Origin: Microbacterium saperdae
GTDB taxonomy: Bacteria > Actinomycetota > Actinomycetes > Actinomycetales > Microbacteriaceae
NCBI RefSeq assembly: GCF_006716345.1
Contig: NZ_VFOX01000002.1
Coordinates: 930,001 to 994,000 of the forward strand
Reading direction: 5' to 3'
DNA length: 64,000 nucleotides
This document shows positions 8,777 to 17,251 of this stretch, piece after piece (position 1 is the stretch's first letter; each line of letters starts with the position of its first letter). The notes under the pieces are model-generated. The model did not search any database and had not been told where the DNA came from. It saw only the letters and a program-made list of their open reading frames with translations. The position numbers and the translations under genes are program-made.

Positions 8777-8823
8777 ATGGGCACTTCTCCCCATCGAGAG
8801 CATTACCACAGCGCGGTTAGGAT
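8777..8823 (+). promoter_or_regulatory. Palindromic promoter A (secretion operon; degenerate copy)
   Basis: ATGGGCA-CTTC-TCCCCAT (8777-8794), then CGAGAG, then TAGGAT (8818-8823) as a -10 box. The palindrome end and the -10 box are 23 bases apart. Three intact versions of this arrangement occur at 31643, 35418 and 39556, always before genes of the same system. The left arm here has one mismatch and the loop differs, so regulator affinity may be lower. Confidence 0.6.
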
Positions 8824-8891
8824 GGACCGGTACGCCGCGGGCTTTCGGCTGGTGGTGGGAGTCGGAAGTGCGACCCTGGGGGGAACCGGGT

Positions 8892-11800
8892 ATGAAGGCG
8901 TTGTCATGGATGCGTGCGCGACCCAAGACGCTGGCTTCGGCCGCGGGCGTCACGGTGGGCGTGATCGCCATCACGACGATGGCCTTCACCTATGAGGGCT
9001 TCCCGACGACGAAGGTCGACCTGAACGACGGCGGCGTCTGGATCACCAAGACCTCGAGTCTGCTCGTCGGTCACTTCAACCACGAGTCCACCGTCCTCGA
9101 CGGCGGCTTGCGCACCACGGGCGAGAACTACGACATCCTTCAGGCGGCGTCGACGGTCCTCGTGGTCGACGACAGCGCCTCCACCGTCACCACCGTCGAC
9201 CCGGCGCGCATCTCGCTGGGCGACTCCGCCGCGATCCCGACCACCGCGAAGGTCGCACTCGGCAACCGCACCGCCGCCATCCTCGACGAGAAGTCCGGCG
9301 ACCTCTGGGTCGTGCCCGTGCAGGCGATCGCGGGCTTCGAGATCGAGGCGAGCGAGCCCCTCGTGGAGCTCGGCGAGAACGCCGACGTGGCCGTCGCGAA
9401 TGACGGGACCGTGTTCGCGCTGTCGGCGGAACGCGGCGAGGTCGTCACCGTCCCCGTCGACAACGAGGGGGAGGCGGGCGAACCCTCCGCGGCCTCCGTC
9501 GGCGAGATCGACGCGTCTGTACGCCCCACGATCACCGCGGTCGGACGTACGCCGGTCGTGCTCGACGCCGCAGCCGGAGTCGTGATGACACCCGGCGGGT
9601 TCCGCACCGAGATCGACGGCGCCGCTGATGCGGTGCTGCAGCAGGCATCGGCCGACACGGATGCCGTGGCCGTCGCCACGGCTTCGGCGCTGCTCGAGGT
9701 GCCGCTCGACGGCAGCGAGGCCACCGAGACCGCCGTCGGCGCGAACGGCACCGCGGCCGCCCCGGTCTGGCTGCGCGGCTGCACGTACGGCGCATGGGCG
9801 GGCTCCGCGAAGTTCGTCCGCGAATGCCCCGGCGACGCGAATGACGTGAACGCGGTCGTCGACGGTGCCGAGGACTCGGCCAGCCTGGTCTTCCGCGTCA
9901 ACCGCGATGTGATCATCCTGAACGACGCCGTCGGCGGCGCGGCCTGGATGGCCGACGACAGCCTGCAGCGCGTCGACAACTGGAACGACCTCACTCCTCC
10001 TGACGGCGAGACCGAGAACGAGGACGACTCGACCGAGGAGACGGTCGAGACCACGCTGCCGGAGCGCAGCGACATCAACACCCCGCCCGTCGCTGCGGAC
10101 GATGCCTACGGCGTGCGCCCTGGTGCCACGACCATGCTCCCCGTGCTCGACAACGACAACGACGCCGACGGCGACGTGCTCGTCGCCGCGCTCGCGGAGA
10201 AGCAGCCGTCGATCGGCACGGTCCAGGCCGTCAACAACGGCGGGTCTCTGCAGATCGCCGTCGACGAGGACGCGACGGGCACCGCCACGTTCACGTACGA
10301 GGCCGACGACGGACGCAAGGGCAAGGACACCGCGGTGGTGACCCTCACCGTGCACCCCTGGGACGAGAACGACGCCCCGCAGGCGAAGCGCAAGACGGCA
10401 CTGGCCGTGGAGACCGGCGGCACGATCTCGTACAACATCCTTCCGGACTGGATCGACCCGGACGGCGACGACATCTATCTGCAGAGCGTCACCCCGGCGG
10501 AGGGCGACGAGGTCGACTTCAGCAAAGACGGTCAGATGACCTACAAGGCCACCGCGAGCCTGCAGGGGCGCAAGGAGGTCCAGGTCGTCGTGTCCGACGC
10601 ATCAGGACTCACGACCAGCTCGACCCTCACACTCGACGTGCGCCCGCAGGGATCGACGAACCCCAAGACGAACGCCGACCACGTGGTCACGCGCGCAGGG
10701 GAGCAGGTCACCGTCGCCCCGCTGGTCAACGACACGAGCGCCGGTCGCGAGCTGCTGCGTCTGAGCCGGGTGCTCGACACCCCCGGGGCGACGATTCAGC
10801 CGAACACCCAGAACAAGACGTTCACGTTCGTCGCGCCGGAGCCCGGTGTCTACTACGTGCAGTACCAGGTCACGACCGGTCCCAAGAACGGCGAGGGACT
10901 CGTCCGCGTCGATGTGATGCCGGAGAACGAGACGGATCTGCCTCCCGTCGCCGTGCGCGATGTCGCTCTGCTGCCCACCGGCGGTGACGTGCTGCTCGGC
11001 GTGCTCAACAACGACACCGACCCCGCCGGCGGCATCCTCGTCGTGCAGTCCGTGTCGCTGGACCCGGGAAGCGGCATCAGCGTCTCGGTGCTCAACCACG
11101 AGACGCTGCGGATCACGGATCAGGGTGCTCTTCAGGAAGAGGTGCGCATCGCGTACCGGATCTCGAACGGCTCGAAGTCCGCAGACGGCGAGGTCGTGGT
11201 GATCCCGATCCCCGCCCCCGATCAGATCCTGCCGCCGACAGCCAATGCCGACACCGCCACCGTGCGCGCCGGCGACGTCGTGACCATCCCGGTGCTCGAC
11301 AACGACACCCACCCCAGCGATGACGTGCTGCACCTCTCGCCCGAGCTCATCGAGCCGCTCGTCGACCCGGAGGACGGAGAGGCCTTCGTCTCGCAGGACG
11401 AGGTGCGGTTCAAGGCCGGACCTGAGGCCAAGACGGTGTACCTGACGTATGAGGCGGTCGACTCGCGTCAGCAGAAGGCGGCCGGATTCGTCACGATCCA
11501 GATCCTGCCGATCGACGAGGAGAAGAACGCCGCTCCGCGTCCTCAGGACCTCACGGCTCGTGCCCTCGCCGGCAGCGAGGTGAACATCGCGGTGCCGCTC
11601 GACGGCATCGACACGGACGGTGATTCCGTCGAGCTCATCGGCATCGATTCGAGCCCGACCAAGGGCCGCATCACGAAGGTGGGTCCGAACTACTTCACGT
11701 ACGAGGCCGCCGAGGGATCCTCCGGAGTCGACGCCTTCACCTACCGCGTCCGCGACCGCCTCGGCAAGGAGGGCACGGCGGCCATCCGCGTCGGCGTCGC

Positions 11801-14800
11801 CCCGGCGGAGCAGATCAACCAGGCGCCGTATGCGGTGAAGGATGCCGTCGTCGTACGCCCCGGTCGTGAGATCGCGGTGCCGGTGCTGGACAACGACTCG
11901 GATCCTGAGGGCGACAAGCTCCAGCTCGTCAAGGACGGCCTCGAGGTTCCTGAGGCGCTGACCGCCCGGGTCTCGGGCGATCGCGTGCTCGTGCAGGCGC
12001 CGAACGAGGAGATGGAGACGTCGCTGCAGTACACGGTGGTCGACTCCCGCGGCGCCACCGCCACGGCGACGCTCCAGATCACGGTCGACGAGGAGGTGCC
12101 GCTGAAGGCTCCCGTCGCGCGCGACGATCGGCTCCAGCCCGCCGACCTGAAGGACGGCAGCCTGTCCGCCGATCTCGAGATCCTCAAGAACGACGAGGAT
12201 CCGGACGGGACGAAGGACAAGCTCGACGTCGAGGTCGGCGAGGGCGGGACCCTCCTCGAAGGCGGTCTGGTCCGCGTCACCGTCACCGAGGAGCTGCAGC
12301 TGATCCGCTACACGCTCACCGATCCCGACGGACTTCAGGCATCCGCGTTCATCTTCGTGCCCTCGCGCGCCGACCTGCGCCCGACGCTGGATTCCACCAA
12401 GCCCGTCGAGGTCGTCAGCGGCGAGACCAAGGAGCTGCCGCTCGACAAGTACGTGACGGTCGCAGGCGGGGGCGAGGTGACGATCACCGAGAAGGCGAAG
12501 ATCACCGCGAACCACGCCAACGGCGACGATCTGCTGCTCGACCCCGGCACCCTCGTGTACACCTCGGAGAAGGGTTTCTTCGGACCCGATTCGCTGACCT
12601 TCGAGGTCACGGACGGCACAGGGCCGGATGACCCCGAAGGCCGCAAGGCGACGCTCAGCATCCCGATCAACGTGCTGCCGCCCGAGAACCAGCAGCCCAC
12701 GTTCCTGCAGGGGCAGGTGAGCGTCGCGCCCGGCGAGCCCGAGACCCCGCTCGACCTGGCCGCGCTCACGGACGACCCCGACCCCGAGGACGAGGGCAAG
12801 CACACCTACTCCTTCATCGGCGGGGACACCAACGGCATCTCCGCTCGCGTCGAGAACGATCGTCTGTACGTCGAGGCGTCGTCGAATGCCAAGAAGGGCG
12901 CGACCGCGACCCTGAAGATCCGCATCAGCGACGGCGAGACCGAGCCCATCGAAGGAACCGTGACCGCCCTGGTGACGGCATCCACCCGTTCGCTCGCCGC
13001 AGCCAACACCGACACGGTCGCCGAGGCGGACGCCGGCAAGACGATCACGGTCCCTGCGCTCGCGAACGACGTCAATCCGTTCCCCGAGACTCCGCTGAAG
13101 ATCGTCTCGGCCGTCGCCGAGTCCGGCTCCGCGGACGTGTCGAACACCGCCTCCGAGGTCACCATCACCCCGGCGAAGAGCTTCGTCGGCACGCTCGTTG
13201 TGCGCTATCGCATCCAGGATGCGACCGAGGACGCCGATCGCGAGGTGAACGGCCAGATCGTCGTCACCGTGCAGGACGTACCGGGGGCGCCGGGAACCCC
13301 GACCGTCACCAGTGTGCAGGACCGTACGGTCGTCATCTCCTACTCCGCGCCCAGCAACAACGGCGCCGAGATCACCAAGTACACCGTGAAGTCGGTGACG
13401 GGTGGCGCGTACACGAAGGAGTGCCAGTCGACCACCTGCACGCTCGACGGGCTGACGAACAACGTCGAGTACGCATTCCAGGTGACGGCGACGAACCGCG
13501 TCGGCGAGTCCGCTCCCTCCGGCACCTCGGAGATCGCTCGCCCGGATGCGCGCCCCGACACTCCCAACCCGCCGACCCTGGTGTTCGGCGACAAGTCGCT
13601 CAAGGTGGCGTGGACGACCCCGACGACCCCTGGGTCCCCGGTCGACCGGTACACGCTCGAGATCTCGCCGGCACCGCCGTCGGGCATCACGCAGAAGGAA
13701 GTGACCGGCAACTCCCTGGTCTGGGAGGGCCTCGAGAACGGATCCGACTACCAGGTGCGGGTGCAGGCGCACAACCGCGCGCCCGACCCCTCCAGCTGGA
13801 GCGGATGGTCGGCCTCCGAGATCCCGGCGGGTCCGCCGCTCGCGGCCAACGCACCGACGACGCAGGAGCTCGAGCCGGTCGGCAATCAGGCGCAGATGCA
13901 GGTGAACTGGGTCGCGCCCGACAAGAACGGCGACGCGATCCAGAGCTACCAGTTGCAGGTGCTCGAGGGCGGCAACGTCGTGCGCACCGCCACGCCGGGG
14001 GCGCAGGCGACCAGCCAGGCCATCGTCGTGCCGACCTCCGAGGCCGCGTACACGTACCGCATCCGGGCGCAGAACAAGGCCGGATGGGGCGAGTGGAGTG
14101 CGCAGTCGGCGCCCCGTCGCGGCGTCACCGCCCCCGGCGCACCGACCAGCCTCCGTGTGACGAACGAGGGCGACCGTCAGCTGACGATCTCCTACAACCC
14201 GGGTTCGCGCAATGGCGCTCGCGAGGGCGAGGTCGCGTACCAGTACCGACTGAACAACGGCAACTGGGCCGGCATCCCGGGCAACAACGTCATCGGCGGT
14301 CTCGGCAACGGCACGAACTACAACGTGCAGGTGCGTGGTGTGGCCACGGTCGACGGCACCACCTACGCCGGTGCGGTGTCGAACACGGCTTCGGGCAACC
14401 CGCACGGCACGCCGCACACTCCGACCGGTGGCGCGCAGCAGCTGACCACGCAGGTGCGACTCAGCTGGAATGCCACGGGATCGCCCAACGGCCGCGACAT
14501 CGCGAACGTGCAGATCAGCATCGACGGCGGCGGCTGGCAGGGCGTCGGCATCAGCGGTTCCACCGACGTCGGCAACGACTACGACCAGGCGCACAACATC
14601 CGCGTCAGGGCGCAGGACACGACCGGTGCCTGGTCGGATGTCAGCCCGACCTACAGCGCACAGTCGAGTCAGCGCCCGCAGCCGCGCTGGTGGGCGTCGC
14701 AGGGACCCGACTCGGGCAACTGCAGTGCGGACACGTGCTACCTGTTGAATCTGAACACAGCGAACATCAACCCGGGGCGGTACCGCATCCGCTGCCTCGA

Positions 14801-14969
14801 GAACGGCACGCCGTATCGCTCGTCTTCCGGACAGGTGTCGAACTACAACTGGTACAACGTGCCCGCGAACGGCACCATCACGCTCTCGTGCTGGCACGGT
14901 GGCATGAACCGCACGCTGCAGGCCGACATCGAAGGCGTCGGCTGGTCAGAAGCGACCACCTGGCCCTAG
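8892..14969 (+). CDS. Giant membrane-anchored Ig-like/fibronectin type III protein
   Basis: 2025 residues, predicted to be exported and anchored by one N-terminal helix (about residues 10-30, LASAAGVTVGVIAITTMAF). Next comes about 350 residues of mixed beta repeats. Then follow roughly ten cadherin/Ig-like repeats with the recurring pattern PVLDNDxDxDGD, starting near residue 400. Several FN3 domains follow from about residue 1460, and the C-terminal domain is Cys-rich (GNCSADTC, later TLSCWHGG). The Asp-rich loops suggest calcium binding. It heads the co-directional chain ending in the secretion ATPase, 48 bases before moxR. Its job is unknown; a surface scaffold, adhesin or sensor is plausible. 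Start at ATG 8892. Confidence 0.85.
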   Translation: MKALSWMRARPKTLASAAGVTVGVIAITTMAFTYEGFPTTKVDLNDGGVWITKTSSLLVGHFNHESTVLDGGLRTTGENYDILQAASTVLVVDDSASTVTTVDPARISLGDSAAIPTTAKVALGNRTAAILDEKSGDLWVVPVQAIAGFEIEASEPLVELGENADVAVANDGTVFALSAERGEVVTVPVDNEGEAGEPSAASVGEIDASVRPTITAVGRTPVVLDAAAGVVMTPGGFRTEIDGAADAVLQQASADTDAVAVATASALLEVPLDGSEATETAVGANGTAAAPVWLRGCTYGAWAGSAKFVRECPGDANDVNAVVDGAEDSASLVFRVNRDVIILNDAVGGAAWMADDSLQRVDNWNDLTPPDGETENEDDSTEETVETTLPERSDINTPPVAADDAYGVRPGATTMLPVLDNDNDADGDVLVAALAEKQPSIGTVQAVNNGGSLQIAVDEDATGTATFTYEADDGRKGKDTAVVTLTVHPWDENDAPQAKRKTALAVETGGTISYNILPDWIDPDGDDIYLQSVTPAEGDEVDFSKDGQMTYKATASLQGRKEVQVVVSDASGLTTSSTLTLDVRPQGSTNPKTNADHVVTRAGEQVTVAPLVNDTSAGRELLRLSRVLDTPGATIQPNTQNKTFTFVAPEPGVYYVQYQVTTGPKNGEGLVRVDVMPENETDLPPVAVRDVALLPTGGDVLLGVLNNDTDPAGGILVVQSVSLDPGSGISVSVLNHETLRITDQGALQEEVRIAYRISNGSKSADGEVVVIPIPAPDQILPPTANADTATVRAGDVVTIPVLDNDTHPSDDVLHLSPELIEPLVDPEDGEAFVSQDEVRFKAGPEAKTVYLTYEAVDSRQQKAAGFVTIQILPIDEEKNAAPRPQDLTARALAGSEVNIAVPLDGIDTDGDSVELIGIDSSPTKGRITKVGPNYFTYEAAEGSSGVDAFTYRVRDRLGKEGTAAIRVGVAPAEQINQAPYAVKDAVVVRPGREIAVPVLDNDSDPEGDKLQLVKDGLEVPEALTARVSGDRVLVQAPNEEMETSLQYTVVDSRGATATATLQITVDEEVPLKAPVARDDRLQPADLKDGSLSADLEILKNDEDPDGTKDKLDVEVGEGGTLLEGGLVRVTVTEELQLIRYTLTDPDGLQASAFIFVPSRADLRPTLDSTKPVEVVSGETKELPLDKYVTVAGGGEVTITEKAKITANHANGDDLLLDPGTLVYTSEKGFFGPDSLTFEVTDGTGPDDPEGRKATLSIPINVLPPENQQPTFLQGQVSVAPGEPETPLDLAALTDDPDPEDEGKHTYSFIGGDTNGISARVENDRLYVEASSNAKKGATATLKIRISDGETEPIEGTVTALVTASTRSLAAANTDTVAEADAGKTITVPALANDVNPFPETPLKIVSAVAESGSADVSNTASEVTITPAKSFVGTLVVRYRIQDATEDADREVNGQIVVTVQDVPGAPGTPTVTSVQDRTVVISYSAPSNNGAEITKYTVKSVTGGAYTKECQSTTCTLDGLTNNVEYAFQVTATNRVGESAPSGTSEIARPDARPDTPNPPTLVFGDKSLKVAWTTPTTPGSPVDRYTLEISPAPPSGITQKEVTGNSLVWEGLENGSDYQVRVQAHNRAPDPSSWSGWSASEIPAGPPLAANAPTTQELEPVGNQAQMQVNWVAPDKNGDAIQSYQLQVLEGGNVVRTATPGAQATSQAIVVPTSEAAYTYRIRAQNKAGWGEWSAQSAPRRGVTAPGAPTSLRVTNEGDRQLTISYNPGSRNGAREGEVAYQYRLNNGNWAGIPGNNVIGGLGNGTNYNVQVRGVATVDGTTYAGAVSNTASGNPHGTPHTPTGGAQQLTTQVRLSWNATGSPNGRDIANVQISIDGGGWQGVGISGSTDVGNDYDQAHNIRVRAQDTTGAWSDVSPTYSAQSSQRPQPRWWASQGPDSGNCSADTCYLLNLNTANINPGRYRIRCLENGTPYRSSSGQVSNYNWYNVPANGTITLSCWHGGMNRTLQADIEGVGWSEATTWP

Positions 14970-15017
14970 GCACCCCTCGACGACCTCACACTCCCACCGA
15001 ACAGGAACGACACACTC

Positions 15018-15989
15018 ATGAGCATGACCCCCGAACAGGCCGCCTGGTTCCAGGGCACCTTCCAGCGTCTGGTCGACAACATCGACAAGGCGGTGCAGGG
15101 CAAGAAGGAGATCGTCGGCCTCGTGCTGTCGTCGATGCTCGCCGAGGGACACGTGCTGCTGGAGGATGCTCCGGGCACGGGCAAGACGAGCCTGGCGAAG
15201 GCGCTCGCGGCGACCGTGCAGGGCACCAGCGCCCGCATCCAGTTCACGCCCGACCTGCTGCCGTCCGACGTGACCGGCGTCACGATCTACGACCAGCAGT
15301 CGCACAAGTTCGAGTTCCACAAGGGACCGATCTTCGCGTCGATCGTGCTCGCGGATGAGATCAACCGTGCGTCCCCGAAGACGCAGTCCGCACTGCTCGA
15401 GGTCATGGAGGAGTCGCGGGTCACGGTCGACGGTGTCACGCACGAGACCGGGCGTCCGTTCCTCGTGATCGCGACCCAGAACCCGATCGAGCAGGCGGGG
15501 ACGTACAAGCTCCCCGAGGCCCAACTCGACCGCTTCCTGATCAAGACGTCGATCGGCTACCCCGACCTCGCGATCACCGAGAGCATCCTCGCCGGAGCCT
15601 CGGACCGCAACCCCTCCGCGGGGCTCTCGGCCATCATCACGACCAGTGCCGTCGCCGACATGGCCGACCTCGCGGCATCCGTGCACGTCGAGCCTGCCGT
15701 GCTGCGCTATGTCGCCGAGCTGGCCGAGGCCACCCGCGGGGACTCCGCGATCCGCCTGGGCGTCTCGGTGCGTGGTGCGATCGCGATGATCCGTATCGCG
15801 AAGGTCTGGGCCGCGGCCCACGGACGCCATTTCGTGCTCCCGGATGACATCAAGACGCTGGCGCGACCCGTGTGGCAGCACCGACTGCTGCTCGACGCCG
15901 AGGCCGAGTTCGCCGGAACCAGCAGTGACGCGGTCATCGCCCGCGTGCTCGACGCTGTCGCCGCACCGCAGGCTCGAACGGCGGCCTGA
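15018..15989 (+). CDS. MoxR-family AAA+ ATPase
   Basis: A 323-residue AAA+ ATPase of the MoxR class. Walker A is EDAPGTGKTSLAKAL and Walker B is LADEINRASPKTQSALLEVM, followed by ATQNPIEQAGTYKLPEAQLD, which is diagnostic of MoxR. MoxR proteins act as chaperones, often with VWA or DUF58 partners encoded next door. Here the DUF58 gene starts on the last base of the moxR stop codon. Within this operon it probably helps assemble or remodel a membrane complex, but the client is unknown. Confidence 0.92.
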   Translation: MSMTPEQAAWFQGTFQRLVDNIDKAVQGKKEIVGLVLSSMLAEGHVLLEDAPGTGKTSLAKALAATVQGTSARIQFTPDLLPSDVTGVTIYDQQSHKFEFHKGPIFASIVLADEINRASPKTQSALLEVMEESRVTVDGVTHETGRPFLVIATQNPIEQAGTYKLPEAQLDRFLIKTSIGYPDLAITESILAGASDRNPSAGLSAIITTSAVADMADLAASVHVEPAVLRYVAELAEATRGDSAIRLGVSVRGAIAMIRIAKVWAAAHGRHFVLPDDIKTLARPVWQHRLLLDAEAEFAGTSSDAVIARVLDAVAAPQARTAA

Positions 15990-17251
15990 TGACCGCGGAG
16001 GCACTTCAGGCGCCGCCGGCGCAGACGGAACGCGACGCCGGATGGCGTGACATCGCGGCCGTCATCGGCGCGCGCGTCCTGACGCGCCTCCGACGCATCG
16101 CCGCAGCGGTCCGCCCGCTGGCGTGGGTGCTGCTGGCCATCGTGGTCGGCTTCTGGATCCTCGGTCAACTCGCCGGATGGTCGGAGTTCACGGTCGCTGC
16201 GGTCGTGATCGCGATCACGCTCGTGCTCTGCTCCCTGTTCCTGATCGGGCGCACGGCCTACGACGTGTCGCTCGACCTCGCCCGCACCCGTGTCGTGGTG
16301 GGGGAGCGGGCGGTCGGTGCGCTGACCCTCGCGAACCGCGGAACGCGAGCGATCCTGCCCTCCCGCGTCGTGCTGCCGGTCGGCGCGGGGCGCGGCGAGT
16401 TCGGCATCCAGCGTCTGGCCGCCGGCGAGGAGGCGGAGGAGCTCTTCGCGATCCCCACGCAGAAGCGCGGGGTCGTGAAGGTCGGGCCGGTCAGCGTCGT
16501 CCGCGGTGACCCGCTCGGGCTGTTCGAGCGCGCGCACCGCCGTGACGACCCCGTCGACCTGTACGTGCACCCGCGCACGGTGCTGTTCGACGGCCAGTCG
16601 CTCGGATACCTGCGCGATCTCGAGGGTCTCCCTGCGGCAGACCTCTCGCGCGACGACGTGTCGTTCCACGCACTGCTGGAGTACCAGCCGGGCGACGACC
16701 TGCGCCACGTGCACTGGCGCTCCACCGCGCGCACCGGCACCATGATGGTGCGTCAGTACGAGGAGACCCGACGGTCCCACTTCGTGATCGGACTCTCCCG
16801 TTCGTCCGGCGACTACGCCTCGGACCAGGACTTCGAGCTCGCGATCTCCATCGCCGGCTCCATCGGCCTGCGCGCGATCCGCGATTCGCAGCGGGTCGAC
16901 GTGCGGGTGCAGGGCCGTGAACTCGCCGCCGGCACCGGAAAGCAGCTGCTCGATTCGCTCGCCGCGATCGAGGAGAGCAGGCCGCGTGAAGGAGGGATCG
17001 CGGAGTTGGCCGGTGTGCTCTCCCGCACGATGCCGCTCGCGAGCGTCGTGGTGCTGGTGTGCGGCTCGAAGGTGCGCACCGATGATCTCCGCCTCGCCTG
17101 TTCCCGCCTGCCCTATGGCGCGCGCGTCCTCGCCGTGGTCGCGGACGGCTCCGTGTCGTCGCCGGCGCTGCAGCGCATCGGAGAGGCCGACGTCGTGACC
17201 ATCGGCGCGCTCGCGCAGGTCCCCCTCGCTCTGCAGAAGGTTCTCGCATGA
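15989..17251 (+). CDS. DUF58 membrane protein, MoxR partner
   Basis: 420 residues. Two hydrophobic helices lie near residues 38-80 (LAWVLLAIVVGFWILGQL and the segment after it). A DUF58 domain follows, with DPLGLFERA and the core motif YQPGDDLRHVHWRSTARTG. DUF58 proteins are VWA-like and are almost always paired with MoxR ATPases and often with a transglutaminase-like membrane protein, exactly the order seen here. The gene overlaps both neighbours (TGATG and ATGA junctions), so all three are translationally coupled. Confidence 0.9.
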   Translation: MTAEALQAPPAQTERDAGWRDIAAVIGARVLTRLRRIAAAVRPLAWVLLAIVVGFWILGQLAGWSEFTVAAVVIAITLVLCSLFLIGRTAYDVSLDLARTRVVVGERAVGALTLANRGTRAILPSRVVLPVGAGRGEFGIQRLAAGEEAEELFAIPTQKRGVVKVGPVSVVRGDPLGLFERAHRRDDPVDLYVHPRTVLFDGQSLGYLRDLEGLPAADLSRDDVSFHALLEYQPGDDLRHVHWRSTARTGTMMVRQYEETRRSHFVIGLSRSSGDYASDQDFELAISIAGSIGLRAIRDSQRVDVRVQGRELAAGTGKQLLDSLAAIEESRPREGGIAELAGVLSRTMPLASVVVLVCGSKVRTDDLRLACSRLPYGARVLAVVADGSVSSPALQRIGEADVVTIGALAQVPLALQKVLA

